35,798 bases of DNA from positions 1-35,798 of the forward strand of contig DATJMX010000074.1 in NCBI GenBank assembly GCA_035508495.1. Reading direction: 5' to 3'. Of this stretch, positions 16,256 to 25,290 are shown in pieces. A model generated the notes under the pieces. That model worked only from the letters and a program-made list of their open reading frames with translations, had not been told where the DNA came from and searched no databases. Source of the stretch: Candidatus Binataceae bacterium. Its GTDB lineage: Bacteria; Desulfobacterota; Binatia; Binatales; Binataceae. Numbering within the stretch: the first letter of the stretch is position 1; the number at the start of each line of letters is the position of its first letter. A program made the position numbers and the translations under genes.

Positions 16256-17473
16256 ATGGCATCGCAGCGCATGCTCGAAGGCTTCCGCGTGCTCGACTTC
16301 ACCCAGGTGCTGGCGGGGCCAACCACGACTCGCTATCTGCGCGAGATGGGCGCCGAGGTAATCAAGGTCGAGTTTGCGCCCAAGGGCGATATCGCACGCG
16401 CCGTGCCTCTCATCCGCGAGGGCCGAAGCGGCTACTACGTGCAGCAGAATCTTGGGAAGAAGAGTCTCTGTCTCGATCTCAAAAGTCCGGCGGCTGCTGA
16501 GATCATTCGTGCTCTGATTCCCAAGATCGACATTATTGTCGAGAACTACGCGCCCGGTGTGATCTCACGGCTCGGCTTCGGCTACGACGCGGTCAAAGCG
16601 CTGAATCCAAAAATTATCATGTGCTCGATTTCGACCTTCGGGCAGAATGGCCCGCTCGCGAATCGTCCCGGCTATGATTTCATCGGGTGTGCATATTCAG
16701 GCGTGCTCAGCATGATCGGCGAGCGCGACGGCGCGCCGTCCATTCCGGCGGTCGGGCTCGGCGATATATCGACGGGCGTGCACGCGCTATCGGCGATCCT
16801 GGCGGCAATCATTCATCGCGAGCGCACGGGCGAGGGTCAATACCTCGAGACCTCGCTGCTGGATTGTTACTTCAGCTACCACGATCTACCGGTGCACGCG
16901 GTGAGTATGAGCCATGGAGAGGTGTCGCCGCGTCGCAACGGAGCGCACCACTACGCGATGGCGCCCCTCGGAATCTTCAACGGCAAGCGTCATCCGATTC
17001 TGATCATGGCGGGCACCGAGCATCAGTTTCCTTATCTGTGCCGCGCGATGGGCCGAGCGGAGTGGGTTAGCGATCCGCGCTTCTGCAACAACACGGCGCG
17101 GATGGCGAATGCTGTTGAGCTCAGGCGCCTCATCCAGGAATGGATCGACGCGATGCCGTCGGACGACGACGTCTATCGGCTTTTCGAGGAGCACCGGGTC
17201 CCGTTCGCTGAGGTGCTGTCGACGGAAGAGGCGATGGCGCATCCACATCTGCGCGAGCGCGAGATCGTACGGAACATCGACGATCCCATCCTGGGACAAT
17301 TGGTCGTGCCGGGATTTCCGTTGCGATTTTCCGGCTACGGCCGTCACCCAAACACGCAAGCCCCAACCCTCGGGCAGCATAATCAGTCAATACTAAGTGA
17401 GTATCTAGGATACTCACCCGAACGAATCGCGGCGCTGGAGCGCGAAGGTGTACTGCATCGCGGCGAGAGATGA
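16256..17473 (+). CDS. Family III CoA-transferase (CaiB/BaiF)
   Basis: A 405-residue enzyme. Family segments are LEGFRVLDFTQVLAGPTTTRYL (in part: RVLDFTQVLAG, 11-21), MGAEVIKVEF (31-40), ENYAPGVISRLGFGYD and the nucleophile aspartate in GLGDISTG (Asp170). It differs clearly from the CoA-transferase at 11006, so the two probably serve different acids. The frame is open to 16100; the ATG at 16256 has AGAGG ten bases before it and gives the standard N-terminus. It is the first gene of a plus-strand run with a flavin monooxygenase (27 bases on) and an alpha/beta hydrolase. Confidence 0.92.
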   Translation: MASQRMLEGFRVLDFTQVLAGPTTTRYLREMGAEVIKVEFAPKGDIARAVPLIREGRSGYYVQQNLGKKSLCLDLKSPAAAEIIRALIPKIDIIVENYAPGVISRLGFGYDAVKALNPKIIMCSISTFGQNGPLANRPGYDFIGCAYSGVLSMIGERDGAPSIPAVGLGDISTGVHALSAILAAIIHRERTGEGQYLETSLLDCYFSYHDLPVHAVSMSHGEVSPRRNGAHHYAMAPLGIFNGKRHPILIMAGTEHQFPYLCRAMGRAEWVSDPRFCNNTARMANAVELRRLIQEWIDAMPSDDDVYRLFEEHRVPFAEVLSTEEAMAHPHLREREIVRNIDDPILGQLVVPGFPLRFSGYGRHPNTQAPTLGQHNQSILSEYLGYSPERIAALEREGVLHRGER

Positions 17474-17500
17474 ACTACTAAGTATAAGAGGTGTGAGCCG

Positions 17501-18778
17501 ATGAAAACGATCTGGTTCCATATGCAAGGCTATCGCGACCTGCCCGACGATTTTCGCGACCGTTACGAGAGCATCTGGGTCGATCCGCCCAACGACGAGC
17601 TTTGCCATTCGCCCGAAGTCGCAAAGTATCTGCATTGGAATCTCGACGAGCTCGAGATGGCCGACGATCTCGGCTTCGATGGGCTCGGTCTCAATGAGCA
17701 TCATCAGAACGGGTACGGCTTTCCGATTTCGCCCAACCTGATCGCGTCGGTGCTCGCACGGCGCAAGTCCGATGCGGCTCTCGTCGTGCTCGGCAACACG
17801 ATTCCGCTTTACAACCCCCCGATTCGCGTTGCCGAGGAGTTCGCGCTGCTCGATTGCCTGAGCGGCGGCCGCCTCGTCGCCGGATTGCCGGTTGGATCGC
17901 CGATGGATACGACGGGCTGCTACGGAATCCCGCCGACGCAGGTGCGGCCGCGATACTACGAGGCGCACGATCTCATCAAGCAGGCATGGACGCGGCCCGG
18001 CCCGTTTGCGTTCAACGGCCGATTCACAAAATTGCGGTACGTCAATCCGTGGCCCAAGCCGCTGCAGAAACCGCATCCGCCGATCTGGCTCGCGGGCGGA
18101 GGATCCGTCGAGACCTGGAAGTTCGCGACCGATAACGACTACACCTACAGTTATCTCAGCTTCATGGGTCACAAGTACGCGAAGGTCCTGATGGACGGGT
18201 ACTGGGACTCGGTTGAAAAGGCGGGGATGGACGACAATCCGTATCGCGCCGGATTCGCTCAACTGGTTGTGGTGGCGGATACCGATGCGGAAGCGGAGCG
18301 CATCTACCTGAAGCATCTGCGCAATTTCTATTCGAAGTCGCTGTACGTGGCGCCGCATTTCGGCAACGTGCCGGGCTTCATGACCAAGCGCAGCTTCGAA
18401 TTTCAGCTGAAGCATCGCGGCGCGAGCGCGTTCAATTTCGACTTCAAGCCGCACGAGGCGACGTGGGCGCAGCTGGTTGAGAACTCGCGCATGGTCATCG
18501 GCGGCAGCCCCGCGACCGTCGCGGATCAGATCGAAGAAGCGGTGCGTAATATCCGCGTCGGCCATCTGATGGTCATCCTGCAAATCCAGTCGATGGATCC
18601 CGAGCTGACCGCATACAGCTCCGGCCTCTTTGCGGAGAAGGTGCTGCCGAAGATCAAGGGCATTTGGGACAAGGAGGGCTATGCCGATCGATGGTGGCCG
18701 CAGGGCGCGACGCGCAATCAGCCGCGCACGACCCAAAAGTCACCGGCACAAGCTGAGCGCGCAAAGGTGCAAGCATGA
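17501..18778 (+). CDS. LLM-class flavin-dependent monooxygenase (luciferase-like)
   Basis: A 425-residue TIM-barrel enzyme of the bacterial luciferase superfamily, using reduced FMN or F420 (cofactor not decidable from sequence). Visible are LGFDGLGLNEHH (57-68), the barrel strand VLGNTIPLYNPPIRVAEEFALLDCLSGGRLVAGLP and the later HPPIWLAGGGSVETW. Members oxygenate or cleave diverse organics in an oxygen-dependent way. The ATG is preceded by AGAGG with a suitable gap. Its stop overlaps the start of the following alpha/beta hydrolase gene by four bases (ATGA at 18775-18778), indicating coupling and likely pathway partnership. Confidence 0.92.
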   Translation: MKTIWFHMQGYRDLPDDFRDRYESIWVDPPNDELCHSPEVAKYLHWNLDELEMADDLGFDGLGLNEHHQNGYGFPISPNLIASVLARRKSDAALVVLGNTIPLYNPPIRVAEEFALLDCLSGGRLVAGLPVGSPMDTTGCYGIPPTQVRPRYYEAHDLIKQAWTRPGPFAFNGRFTKLRYVNPWPKPLQKPHPPIWLAGGGSVETWKFATDNDYTYSYLSFMGHKYAKVLMDGYWDSVEKAGMDDNPYRAGFAQLVVVADTDAEAERIYLKHLRNFYSKSLYVAPHFGNVPGFMTKRSFEFQLKHRGASAFNFDFKPHEATWAQLVENSRMVIGGSPATVADQIEEAVRNIRVGHLMVILQIQSMDPELTAYSSGLFAEKVLPKIKGIWDKEGYADRWWPQGATRNQPRTTQKSPAQAERAKVQA

Positions 18779-19563
18779 ATACGGAACTGACGCAGCATAT
18801 AGCGATGCCGGGCGGATTCGCCGCGAACCCGGTGCTGGTCAAGGGATACGGCGCGCCGGTCGTTTATCTTCATGGCCCGTTCGGGCAGGAGTGGGACGGC
18901 TTCCTCGACGATCTCGCGGCGCATCGGCGCGTTTACGCTCCGTCGCACGCGGGCGCCGAGGAGACCGAGGACCTCGATCAGCTCGATGGAATTCCGGACC
19001 TGCTGCTTTACTACGATGACCTCTTCGATCGCCTCGGTTTGGAAAAAGTCGATCTCGTCGGGCATTCGTTCGGCGGGATGGTCGCCGCCGAGTATGCGGC
19101 CACGTTTCGCGATCGCGTCGGCAAGCTCGTGCTGATCGATCCGATGGGACTCTGGCGCGACGAGGCTCCCGTCGCAGACCATCTGCTGGTTGCACCGCAG
19201 AAGCTGGTGAAGCTGCTGTTCAGCGATCCTGCGAAATCGGAAGTTGCGGCCAAGCTGGCGATGCCGTCGGAGCAGGACGCGATGGACGCGGCGATCGTAC
19301 GGCGCTTTGGCGCGCTCGCAAGCACCTCGCATTTCATCCATCCGATACCGGAGCGCGGGTTGAAGCGCCGCCTGCGCCGCATCAAGGCCGACACCCTGAT
19401 CGTATGGGGCGCCAAGGATGCGCTCGTGCCGCCGGCCTATGCCAACGACTTCGCCAAGCTGGTTCCAGGCGCCAAGGTTCAACTGATTGTTAACGCCGGC
19501 CACTTCCCGCAGGTCGAGCAGCGCCAGGAAGTTTCCGACGAGGTGATTCGATTCCTGTCCTGA
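18775..19563 (+). CDS. Alpha/beta hydrolase
   Basis: A 262-residue alpha/beta-fold hydrolase of the MhpC/3-oxoadipate-lactonase-like group. The oxyanion segment is VVYLHGPFG (29-37), the nucleophile elbow GHSFGG (Ser98), the acid is probably Asp215 (WGAKDALVPP) and the base His243 (NAGHFPQ). It is complete and of usual length. Translational coupling to the upstream flavin monooxygenase suggests it hydrolyses an ester, lactone or C-C bonded product of that enzyme; the substrate is unknown. It is convergent with the esterase gene at 19573, nine bases apart. Confidence 0.9.
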   Translation: MNTELTQHIAMPGGFAANPVLVKGYGAPVVYLHGPFGQEWDGFLDDLAAHRRVYAPSHAGAEETEDLDQLDGIPDLLLYYDDLFDRLGLEKVDLVGHSFGGMVAAEYAATFRDRVGKLVLIDPMGLWRDEAPVADHLLVAPQKLVKLLFSDPAKSEVAAKLAMPSEQDAMDAAIVRRFGALASTSHFIHPIPERGLKRRLRRIKADTLIVWGAKDALVPPAYANDFAKLVPGAKVQLIVNAGHFPQVEQRQEVSDEVIRFLS

Positions 19564-19572
19564 AGCGCCGCG

Positions 19573-20625
19573 CTAAGACTTCTTGAACGGCAGAACGCCA
19601 TAGCGTCGATTCGTGGTTGAATCGATTTTGGTAGTCCGTTCTCTGGCCGATGCGAGCCATCGCCGGTACGCGCGAATCATCGCGGGACTTGCCGCATCGA
19701 TAACCGGCGGAGTGCCCCTCAATCCGCTTTCCATGAATTCAACCCAGGCGCGCTCCTCCGCGGTGGGCTCATCTTCCTGACCCTTCGGCGCCGTCAGGAT
19801 CGATCCCACCCACGAATACGCGGCGCGCATCCGCGGTCCCAGCGTCGGCCCGACGTGATCGGCGCCGCGGGCGACGCGGTACTCGTGTGCAATATCGAGG
19901 TCCCACAGCACGCGATGTAGAAACTCGGCGCCGTCGTGCAGATTGAACACGTCCTGGTCGGCGGCCTCGACGAAGATCGCAAGACCGCTCGCGCGGATCG
20001 CGTCCGCGTTGGCGATCGCGAGATTCGCCGGATTGTTCGCATCGAAGAGCGCCGCGTCGCGATTTTTGCCGATCAACTTGTCAGCGGTGTGATCGCCGCC
20101 CGCATCCATTACAAGAGGATAGAAGAAGCGGTTGCGCTCTCCGACCTCATCGACGCGCAGCGCGGGATCGAGCGCCGGCTCGAGCGCCGCGACAGCCGCA
20201 AACTGTTCTGGATGCCGGAAGGCAATTCTCAAACTGCCATGGCCGCCCATCGAGACGCCGCTGATCACGGTCGAATCGCGATCGGCGCGAAGATTGTAGG
20301 TGCGGCGCAGATGCGCGATGAAATCCAGCGCGATGAAGCGCTCCCAGCTCGCGCTGCCGTCAGCATGATCCAGGTAAAATCCGAGCGGGCTAGTGCTGGC
20401 GGACGCGAACACCATCGGCGGTATCGCTTTGTTCGCCCACAAATCGTCGAACAGAGCCTTAGAATCGATCATGTTCTGATGATTCCCGCCGCCGCCATGC
20501 AGCACGAGGCACAGCGGCATCGGACCGCTCCTCTCGTAGCCGGGAGGCAGAATGACGCCGTAAGGCACGCCCTTGGGCGCGAAGTCGACTTGCACCTTCG
20601 ATACTTCGACGCGCGAACTTTCCAT
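19573..20625 (-). CDS. Esterase D/PHB-depolymerase-like serine esterase
   Basis: A 350-residue alpha/beta hydrolase of the esterase D/feruloyl-esterase-like group. The oxyanion loop is LVLHGGGGNHQN (40-51), the nucleophile elbow GVSMGGHGS (Ser125), and a histidine in GADHVGPTLG probably completes the triad. No clear signal peptide is seen, so it is probably cytoplasmic. The frame is open to 20973, but the upstream part does not look coding; the ATG at 20625 is chosen, with a TTG at 20661 (adding TKRIDFSDCPG) as a real alternative because that stretch looks family-like. It is divergent from the acyl-CoA dehydrogenase gene. It might cleave esters released by the monooxygenases nearby. Confidence 0.82.
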   Translation of the reverse strand: MESSRVEVSKVQVDFAPKGVPYGVILPPGYERSGPMPLCLVLHGGGGNHQNMIDSKALFDDLWANKAIPPMVFASASTSPLGFYLDHADGSASWERFIALDFIAHLRRTYNLRADRDSTVISGVSMGGHGSLRIAFRHPEQFAAVAALEPALDPALRVDEVGERNRFFYPLVMDAGGDHTADKLIGKNRDAALFDANNPANLAIANADAIRASGLAIFVEAADQDVFNLHDGAEFLHRVLWDLDIAHEYRVARGADHVGPTLGPRMRAAYSWVGSILTAPKGQEDEPTAEERAWVEFMESGLRGTPPVIDAASPAMIRAYRRWLASARERTTKIDSTTNRRYGVLPFKKS

Positions 20626-20791
20626 GCCCGGACAATCCGAAAAATCGATGCGCTTAGTCAAGACGGCGCGGGTGGCATTAGGGAGTCCTGGCAGTAGGCA
20701 TCGCGGCTGATTTCCATTATTCAATGAGACCAGAAGTCTTGCGCATGCGAGTCGTGCGCGTCGCCAGTTCCAGGCGCAGAAAGAGGCCACT

Positions 20792-22030
20792 ATGCAGATG
20801 AACGTTAAACCAATCCCGACGCTGGACCCGCGCATCAATGAGATCCGCGAGCTCACTGCGCGAATCGTCAACCGCGAAATCCTGCCCAACGAGGGCAAGC
20901 TGTGGGCCGACTGGCGCCGCGGCGCGAATGACGAGCAGCGCCAGGCCTCGCGCGAGCTGCGCGAATCGATCAAGCAGAAGGTGAAGGAGGCGGGACTGTG
21001 GGCGCCTCATCTGCCGCCCGAGTACGGCGGCGCGGGTCTGCATTTTCTCGAGCACGCCTACATGAATGAGGTGCTCGCCTACAGCCTCGGCGCGGCGAGC
21101 CTGTTTGGCGTGGTCGCGCCCAACTCGGGCAACCAGCAGATTCTCCTCAAGTACGGCACCGCGGAGCAGAAGGAAAAATGGCTGGTGCCGCTCACCGAAG
21201 GGAAGATGGAATCGGGATTCTCGATGACCGAGCCCGATTCCGCCGGCTCCGACCCGCGATCGATTAAGACCACGGCGCGGCGCGACGGTGACGAGTGGGT
21301 GATCAACGGTCACAAGTGGTTTACATCGAACGGCTTTCGCGCCGATTTTCTGATCGTGATGTGCCGCACCGAGGGCGTCGGAAAAGACAACGGGCGCATG
21401 ACGCAGATTATCGTGCCCAAGAACACGCCGGGCCTGAAAATCGTGCGCGGCGTCGAGGTCTGGGGCCGCCAGAGCGATCACTGCGAGATCCTATACGAGG
21501 ATGTGCGCGTCCCCCTGACCAATGCCCTCGGCCACGCGGGCTCGGGCCATCAGGCGGCGCAGGATCGCCTCGGCGCGGGGCGCATCTACCACTGCATGAA
21601 CTCCGTCGGGCAGATGTGGCGGGCATTCGATCTGATGGTCGAGCGGGCGACGATGCGCGAGGTGCACGGCGGCAAGCTCGAGACCAAGCAGTTCATCCAG
21701 GGCTTCATTGCCGATTCGTATATTGACATCCAGTCAGCGCGGCTCATGACGATTCATTGCGCGGAGAAGATGGACGGCGGCGGTGATCCGCGCACCGATA
21801 TCTCCGCGATCAAGATCTTTGTGCCGGCGGCGTTCGAGCGCGTAGTCGATCGCGCGATCCAGGTCTGGGGCGCCGCGGGAGTCTCGGGCGACCTGCCGCT
21901 CTCGGGTATGTTCCAGGGCGCACGGACGCTGCGCATCGCGGACGGTCCCGACGAAGTCCACAAGATCCTGATCGCGAAGAACGTGCTCAGCCGCTATCAC
22001 AACGGCGAGAGCTGGGACTTCGGCAACTGA
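20792..22030 (+). CDS. Acyl-CoA dehydrogenase
   Basis: A 412-residue flavoprotein introducing an alpha-beta double bond into an acyl-CoA with electron transfer to ETF. Family blocks are WAPHLPPEYGGAGL (70-83), GFSMTEPDSAGSDP (flavin-binding), EWVINGHKWFTSN, and the C-terminal GDLPLSGMFQGARTLRIADGPDEVHKI (in part: DGPDEVHKILIAKNVL). It resembles the long-chain or ACAD10/11-like branch more than short-chain enzymes, but chain length specificity cannot be read. The start is preceded by GAGG. A ThDP enzyme gene follows after 69 bases with its own strong ribosome-binding site, so an operon is plausible. Confidence 0.93.
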   Translation: MQMNVKPIPTLDPRINEIRELTARIVNREILPNEGKLWADWRRGANDEQRQASRELRESIKQKVKEAGLWAPHLPPEYGGAGLHFLEHAYMNEVLAYSLGAASLFGVVAPNSGNQQILLKYGTAEQKEKWLVPLTEGKMESGFSMTEPDSAGSDPRSIKTTARRDGDEWVINGHKWFTSNGFRADFLIVMCRTEGVGKDNGRMTQIIVPKNTPGLKIVRGVEVWGRQSDHCEILYEDVRVPLTNALGHAGSGHQAAQDRLGAGRIYHCMNSVGQMWRAFDLMVERATMREVHGGKLETKQFIQGFIADSYIDIQSARLMTIHCAEKMDGGGDPRTDISAIKIFVPAAFERVVDRAIQVWGAAGVSGDLPLSGMFQGARTLRIADGPDEVHKILIAKNVLSRYHNGESWDFGN

Positions 22031-22099
22031 TGGGTGCGATTGCAAATCGGCCTGCACGGTAGCGAGTTCCGACTCGCACTGCGGAGGAGGTAACCAATC

Positions 22100-23734
22100 A
22101 TGGGAACACTACGCGGCGAACAGATCATTGCGCAGGCGTTCAAGCGTGAAGGAGTCGATACGATCTTCTTCATGATGGGCGGGCCGACCGGCGGCACGGC
22201 CGGCGCGTGCCTCGACCTCGGCATGCAGGGCATCTACGTGCGCCACGAGCAGGCGGCCGCGATGATGGCGCACGCGTATGCGCGCGTCACAGGCAAGCCC
22301 GGCATCTGTATCGCGCCGATGGGGCCGGGCGTCGCGAACCTCGTGACGGGACTCGGTAATGCGTGGGCCGATGCGTCGCCGGTTATCGCGATTGGCGGCG
22401 CGGCGCCGATGCGCGGCACGACGCTCGATACGTTCCAGGAGATGGATCAAATCCCGATGATGCGGCCGATCGTGAAGGCTGCGTACCGCATCGATCTCGG
22501 CTATCGCATTCCCGAATACATCAGTATCGCGTTTCGTGAGGCGCTCGACGGCAAGCGCGGCCCGGTTTACCTCGATCTGCCGGGCGACATCCTGTCGGGC
22601 AAAGTCGAGGAAGATAAAGTCCACTGGGTCGATGCGCCATATCGCACCGATGCGCGGCCGGCGGGCGATCCCAAGTCGATACGCAGCGCGGTCGCACTAT
22701 TAGCCAAAGCCCGTAAACCTCTAGTGCTCACTGGAAGTGGAGTGCTGTGGTCGCAGGCCGAGAGCACTTTGCAGAAGTTCGTCGAGGCGACCGGGATTCC
22801 ATTCTTCACGACGCCGCAGGGCCGTGGCGTGATCGCCGAGGATCATCCGCGGTCGTTCCCGGGTGCGCGATCGACCGCATTTCGCGAGGCTGACGTGGTG
22901 CTGGTCATCGGCGCGCGGGCCAATTCGATGCTGTCGTTTCTGCGACCGCCGCGTTTCTCGGCGGACGCAAAGTTCATCAACGTGAATCTCGACGGTAAGG
23001 AAATCGGACACAACCGCGCCGCCGAGATCGGCATTATCGGTGATGCGCGGCTGGTGCTCGAGCAGCTCATCGACGAGTCCGCCGGCAAATTCGATTCGAA
23101 GAATGAGAGTGAATGGGTCGCGCAGCTTGCCGTCAAGCATCGCTCGAATCTCGAGCGTTCAGCGCCTCTCCTCCATTCGAACGCGGTGCCGATTCATCCG
23201 CTGCGGCTCTGCAACGAGGTCAAGAACGTCATTTCGCGCGACACGATCCTCGTCGTCGATGGGCACGAGATCCTCAACTTCGCGCGCCAGTCGATTCCGA
23301 TTTTCCAGGCGCGATGCAGCCTCAATGCGGGACCGCACGGATGCATGGGCGTCGGGATTCCGTTCGGCATCGGCGCGAAAGCCGCGCGGCCGAATCAGCC
23401 CGTCGTGGTGCTGAGCGGCGACGGCGCCTTTGGCTGGAACGGGATGGAAATGGACACCGCGATTCGGCATCAGCTTCCGATCGTCGTCGTGGTTTCCAAC
23501 AACGGTGGCTTCACGTCACGCAAAACGGGCGGCACCGTCGGACGCGATCTCGGCTTCCAGCGTTATGACAAATTGGTCGAGGCGCTCGGCGGATATGGTG
23601 AGTTCGTAGAGCAGCCCGACGCGATTCGCCCGGCGATCGAGCGCGCCATAAAGAGCGGCAAGCCCGCGCTCGTCAATGTGTGTACGGATCCCGACGCGCA
23701 AGCCTCCACCGATATGGGGTTCGCGGGCTATTGA
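22100..23734 (+). CDS. Thiamine-diphosphate enzyme (acetolactate synthase/2-hydroxyacyl-CoA lyase-like)
   Basis: A 544-residue three-domain ThDP enzyme. Glu50 in YVRHEQAAAMMAHAY is the cofactor-activating glutamate. The central domain contains KPLVLTGSGV. The C-terminal domain has the ThDP/Mg motif GDGAFGWNGMEMDTAIR and NN (440-468). The tail DMGFAGY resembles oxalyl-CoA decarboxylase and 2-hydroxyacyl-CoA lyase relatives. It could be a lyase, decarboxylase or carboligase; with CoA-transferase and acyl-CoA dehydrogenase genes nearby, a 2-hydroxyacyl-CoA lyase role is a reasonable but unproven guess. The start has GGAGGAGG close upstream, among the best ribosome-binding sites of the window. 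Confidence 0.9.
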   Translation: MGTLRGEQIIAQAFKREGVDTIFFMMGGPTGGTAGACLDLGMQGIYVRHEQAAAMMAHAYARVTGKPGICIAPMGPGVANLVTGLGNAWADASPVIAIGGAAPMRGTTLDTFQEMDQIPMMRPIVKAAYRIDLGYRIPEYISIAFREALDGKRGPVYLDLPGDILSGKVEEDKVHWVDAPYRTDARPAGDPKSIRSAVALLAKARKPLVLTGSGVLWSQAESTLQKFVEATGIPFFTTPQGRGVIAEDHPRSFPGARSTAFREADVVLVIGARANSMLSFLRPPRFSADAKFINVNLDGKEIGHNRAAEIGIIGDARLVLEQLIDESAGKFDSKNESEWVAQLAVKHRSNLERSAPLLHSNAVPIHPLRLCNEVKNVISRDTILVVDGHEILNFARQSIPIFQARCSLNAGPHGCMGVGIPFGIGAKAARPNQPVVVLSGDGAFGWNGMEMDTAIRHQLPIVVVVSNNGGFTSRKTGGTVGRDLGFQRYDKLVEALGGYGEFVEQPDAIRPAIERAIKSGKPALVNVCTDPDAQASTDMGFAGY

Positions 23735-23770
23735 GCGGAAGGAGCGGAAGCAGAACTCACCACTCAGATC

Positions 23771-23834
23771 ACAAAGGCACGAAGCGCAGCGGCGCGACGC
23801 CGCTTCGAAGGAAAAGTTTTCTTCGTGTCTTTGT
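23771..23834. terminator. Inverted repeat between convergent genes
   Basis: ACAAAGGCACGAAG at 23771-23784 faces CTTCGTGTCTTTGT at 23821-23834, with one mismatch in 14. Inside it AGCGGCG-CGA-CGCCGCT (23788-23804) is a perfect 7-base hairpin. The structure lies between the stops of the ThDP gene and the Rieske alpha gene, so it may end transcription from both sides. The ACAAAGGCACGAAG motif resembles short intergenic repeats seen in several environmental bacterial genomes. Confidence 0.55.
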
Positions 23835-23857
23835 GCCTTGCTGGTGATCCTTCTCTG

Positions 23858-25183
23858 TTAGATCTTCGGAGCTGCGCGCAACGCGGCGATTCGCTGCGGC
23901 GCCTGCGATGCGCGAATCATCAGGGCTCGCCAGCGCCGATAGAAGGCGCGCTGCGGAGTCTCGTCGGTGATTTGGCCGACGATTACGCCGTTCTCCTCCT
24001 CGCGCTCGCGATCGATTCCGCGCGACAGCTCGAGCCATTCTGCGCCTTTGACGCGGAGCCCCGCGCTGCATCGGTTGAACATCTCGACATCGTCGGGAGC
24101 GCCGCCGCCCGCGGAGCCATAGAACGATTCATGCGCGCGCAGCCGCGCGACATTGATCTCGTCGGGCACACCCTTGAGCGTCGTCGGCAGGAGGTGAACG
24201 TCGGTGCGCGTCGCGTGCACGGGAATCGTCATTCGCAACTGGATGCCGATGATCAGCAGGTTCGGAAAGATCGCGAGGTTGACGTTGGACGCCGCGAAAA
24301 TCTCCGCCGTGCGCGCTTCGCCGTAGCGCGCAATCATGCTGTTGACGTATGCGTCGCTGGCTGCCTGCGAGGTCGCGCCACGCAGCAGGTTCGATACGGG
24401 ACGGCTGCCGTCGCGGCGCTTGGGCGTCATGTCGAGAATCGAATGCCCGTTGCCAAGGTCCTTGCTTTCGTAATCGGCGTTGCCGGTGAAGAGCTGCATC
24501 ACCTTGCGGCCGATGCGGCTCGCCTGCGCTTCGAAGAATGCCTGGTGCACGAAGTTCGGATGGTAGCCATCGACCCCGTTTTCCATCTGAAACTTCCAGT
24601 TACCATCGTATCCGTATTTGTGAGTGCCGGAGCGCGTCTCGACTTCGCCTTCGGGCGAGAGCTCCATGAACAGATCGATGTAGCGCCTCGCGTTGCCGAG
24701 ATAGTCGCTGAGCGGCTCCACGTCGGGACTGAGGCTGGCGAAAACGAGCCCCCGATACTTATCAACGCGCGCCGCCTTGATGAGCCCGAATTTGCGCTTG
24801 TCGAAGCTGCTGCCGTAGCCCTCGGCATACGGCACGCCGATCAACTCGCCGCGGCTGTTGTAAGTCCATCCGTGATACCAGCAGCGCAAGGTCGGCGAGT
24901 TGCCGCGATTCTCCTGGCACACCGTCGCACCGCGATGCATGCATCGATTCATTACGACGTGGATGTCGCCGTGCTCGTCGCGCGTCACGATCGCAGGCTG
25001 GGTGCCGAAGCTAACGGTCTTGAAATCGCCCGGCGCGGCGACTTCGCTCTCGTGTCCGACGAAGATCCAGTGGTTCTCGAAGATGCGCTCCATTTCGAGT
25101 TCGAAGATCTCTTCTTCGAGGTAGATCTTTCGATGAACCCGCGTCTCCTGCACCATCTCCTCGAGCTTCAGATGTGACGGCAT
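23858..25183 (-). CDS. Rieske oxygenase, large (alpha) subunit
   Basis: A 441-residue aromatic-ring-hydroxylating dioxygenase alpha subunit. The Rieske [2Fe-2S] ligands are Cys81-x-His83 (RCMHRG) and Cys101-x2-His104 (CWYHGW). The mononuclear iron site shows NGVDGYHPNFVH with His208 and His213 and the bridging Asp205. Length fits alpha subunits of aromatic dioxygenases (benzoate, biphenyl and related). The true substrate is unknown; ferredoxin and reductase genes are not in the window, so electrons must come from elsewhere. The start has CAGGAGA about eight bases upstream. The matching beta subunit gene is about 1 kb upstream on the same strand, separated by an oppositely oriented gene. Confidence 0.93.
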   Translation of the reverse strand: MPSHLKLEEMVQETRVHRKIYLEEEIFELEMERIFENHWIFVGHESEVAAPGDFKTVSFGTQPAIVTRDEHGDIHVVMNRCMHRGATVCQENRGNSPTLRCWYHGWTYNSRGELIGVPYAEGYGSSFDKRKFGLIKAARVDKYRGLVFASLSPDVEPLSDYLGNARRYIDLFMELSPEGEVETRSGTHKYGYDGNWKFQMENGVDGYHPNFVHQAFFEAQASRIGRKVMQLFTGNADYESKDLGNGHSILDMTPKRRDGSRPVSNLLRGATSQAASDAYVNSMIARYGEARTAEIFAASNVNLAIFPNLLIIGIQLRMTIPVHATRTDVHLLPTTLKGVPDEINVARLRAHESFYGSAGGGAPDDVEMFNRCSAGLRVKGAEWLELSRGIDREREEENGVIVGQITDETPQRAFYRRWRALMIRASQAPQRIAALRAAPKI

Positions 25184-25290
25184 GAGGCACTCTCCTGCGG
25201 GCTGGCGTAGCCCGATTCGATCGGAGCGTTGATGCCCATAACCTCGCTCCGCGAGCGCCGATTTGCAACCTCGTCAAGGCCTCGAATCTG

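Noticed and set aside
17414..18736. A 440-residue minus-strand ORF opposite the luciferase-like gene
   Set aside because: Same pattern: no domain, composition of a reverse-strand shadow, while the plus strand is a well-defined enzyme.
19573..20973. Reading the esterase as a 466-residue protein with an N-terminal extension
   Set aside because: The extension is antisense to the acyl-CoA dehydrogenase gene and lacks family similarity.
23825..25177. A 450-residue plus-strand ORF opposite the Rieske alpha gene
   Set aside because: The minus strand encodes an intact Rieske protein with all ligands; the plus-strand product has no family features.
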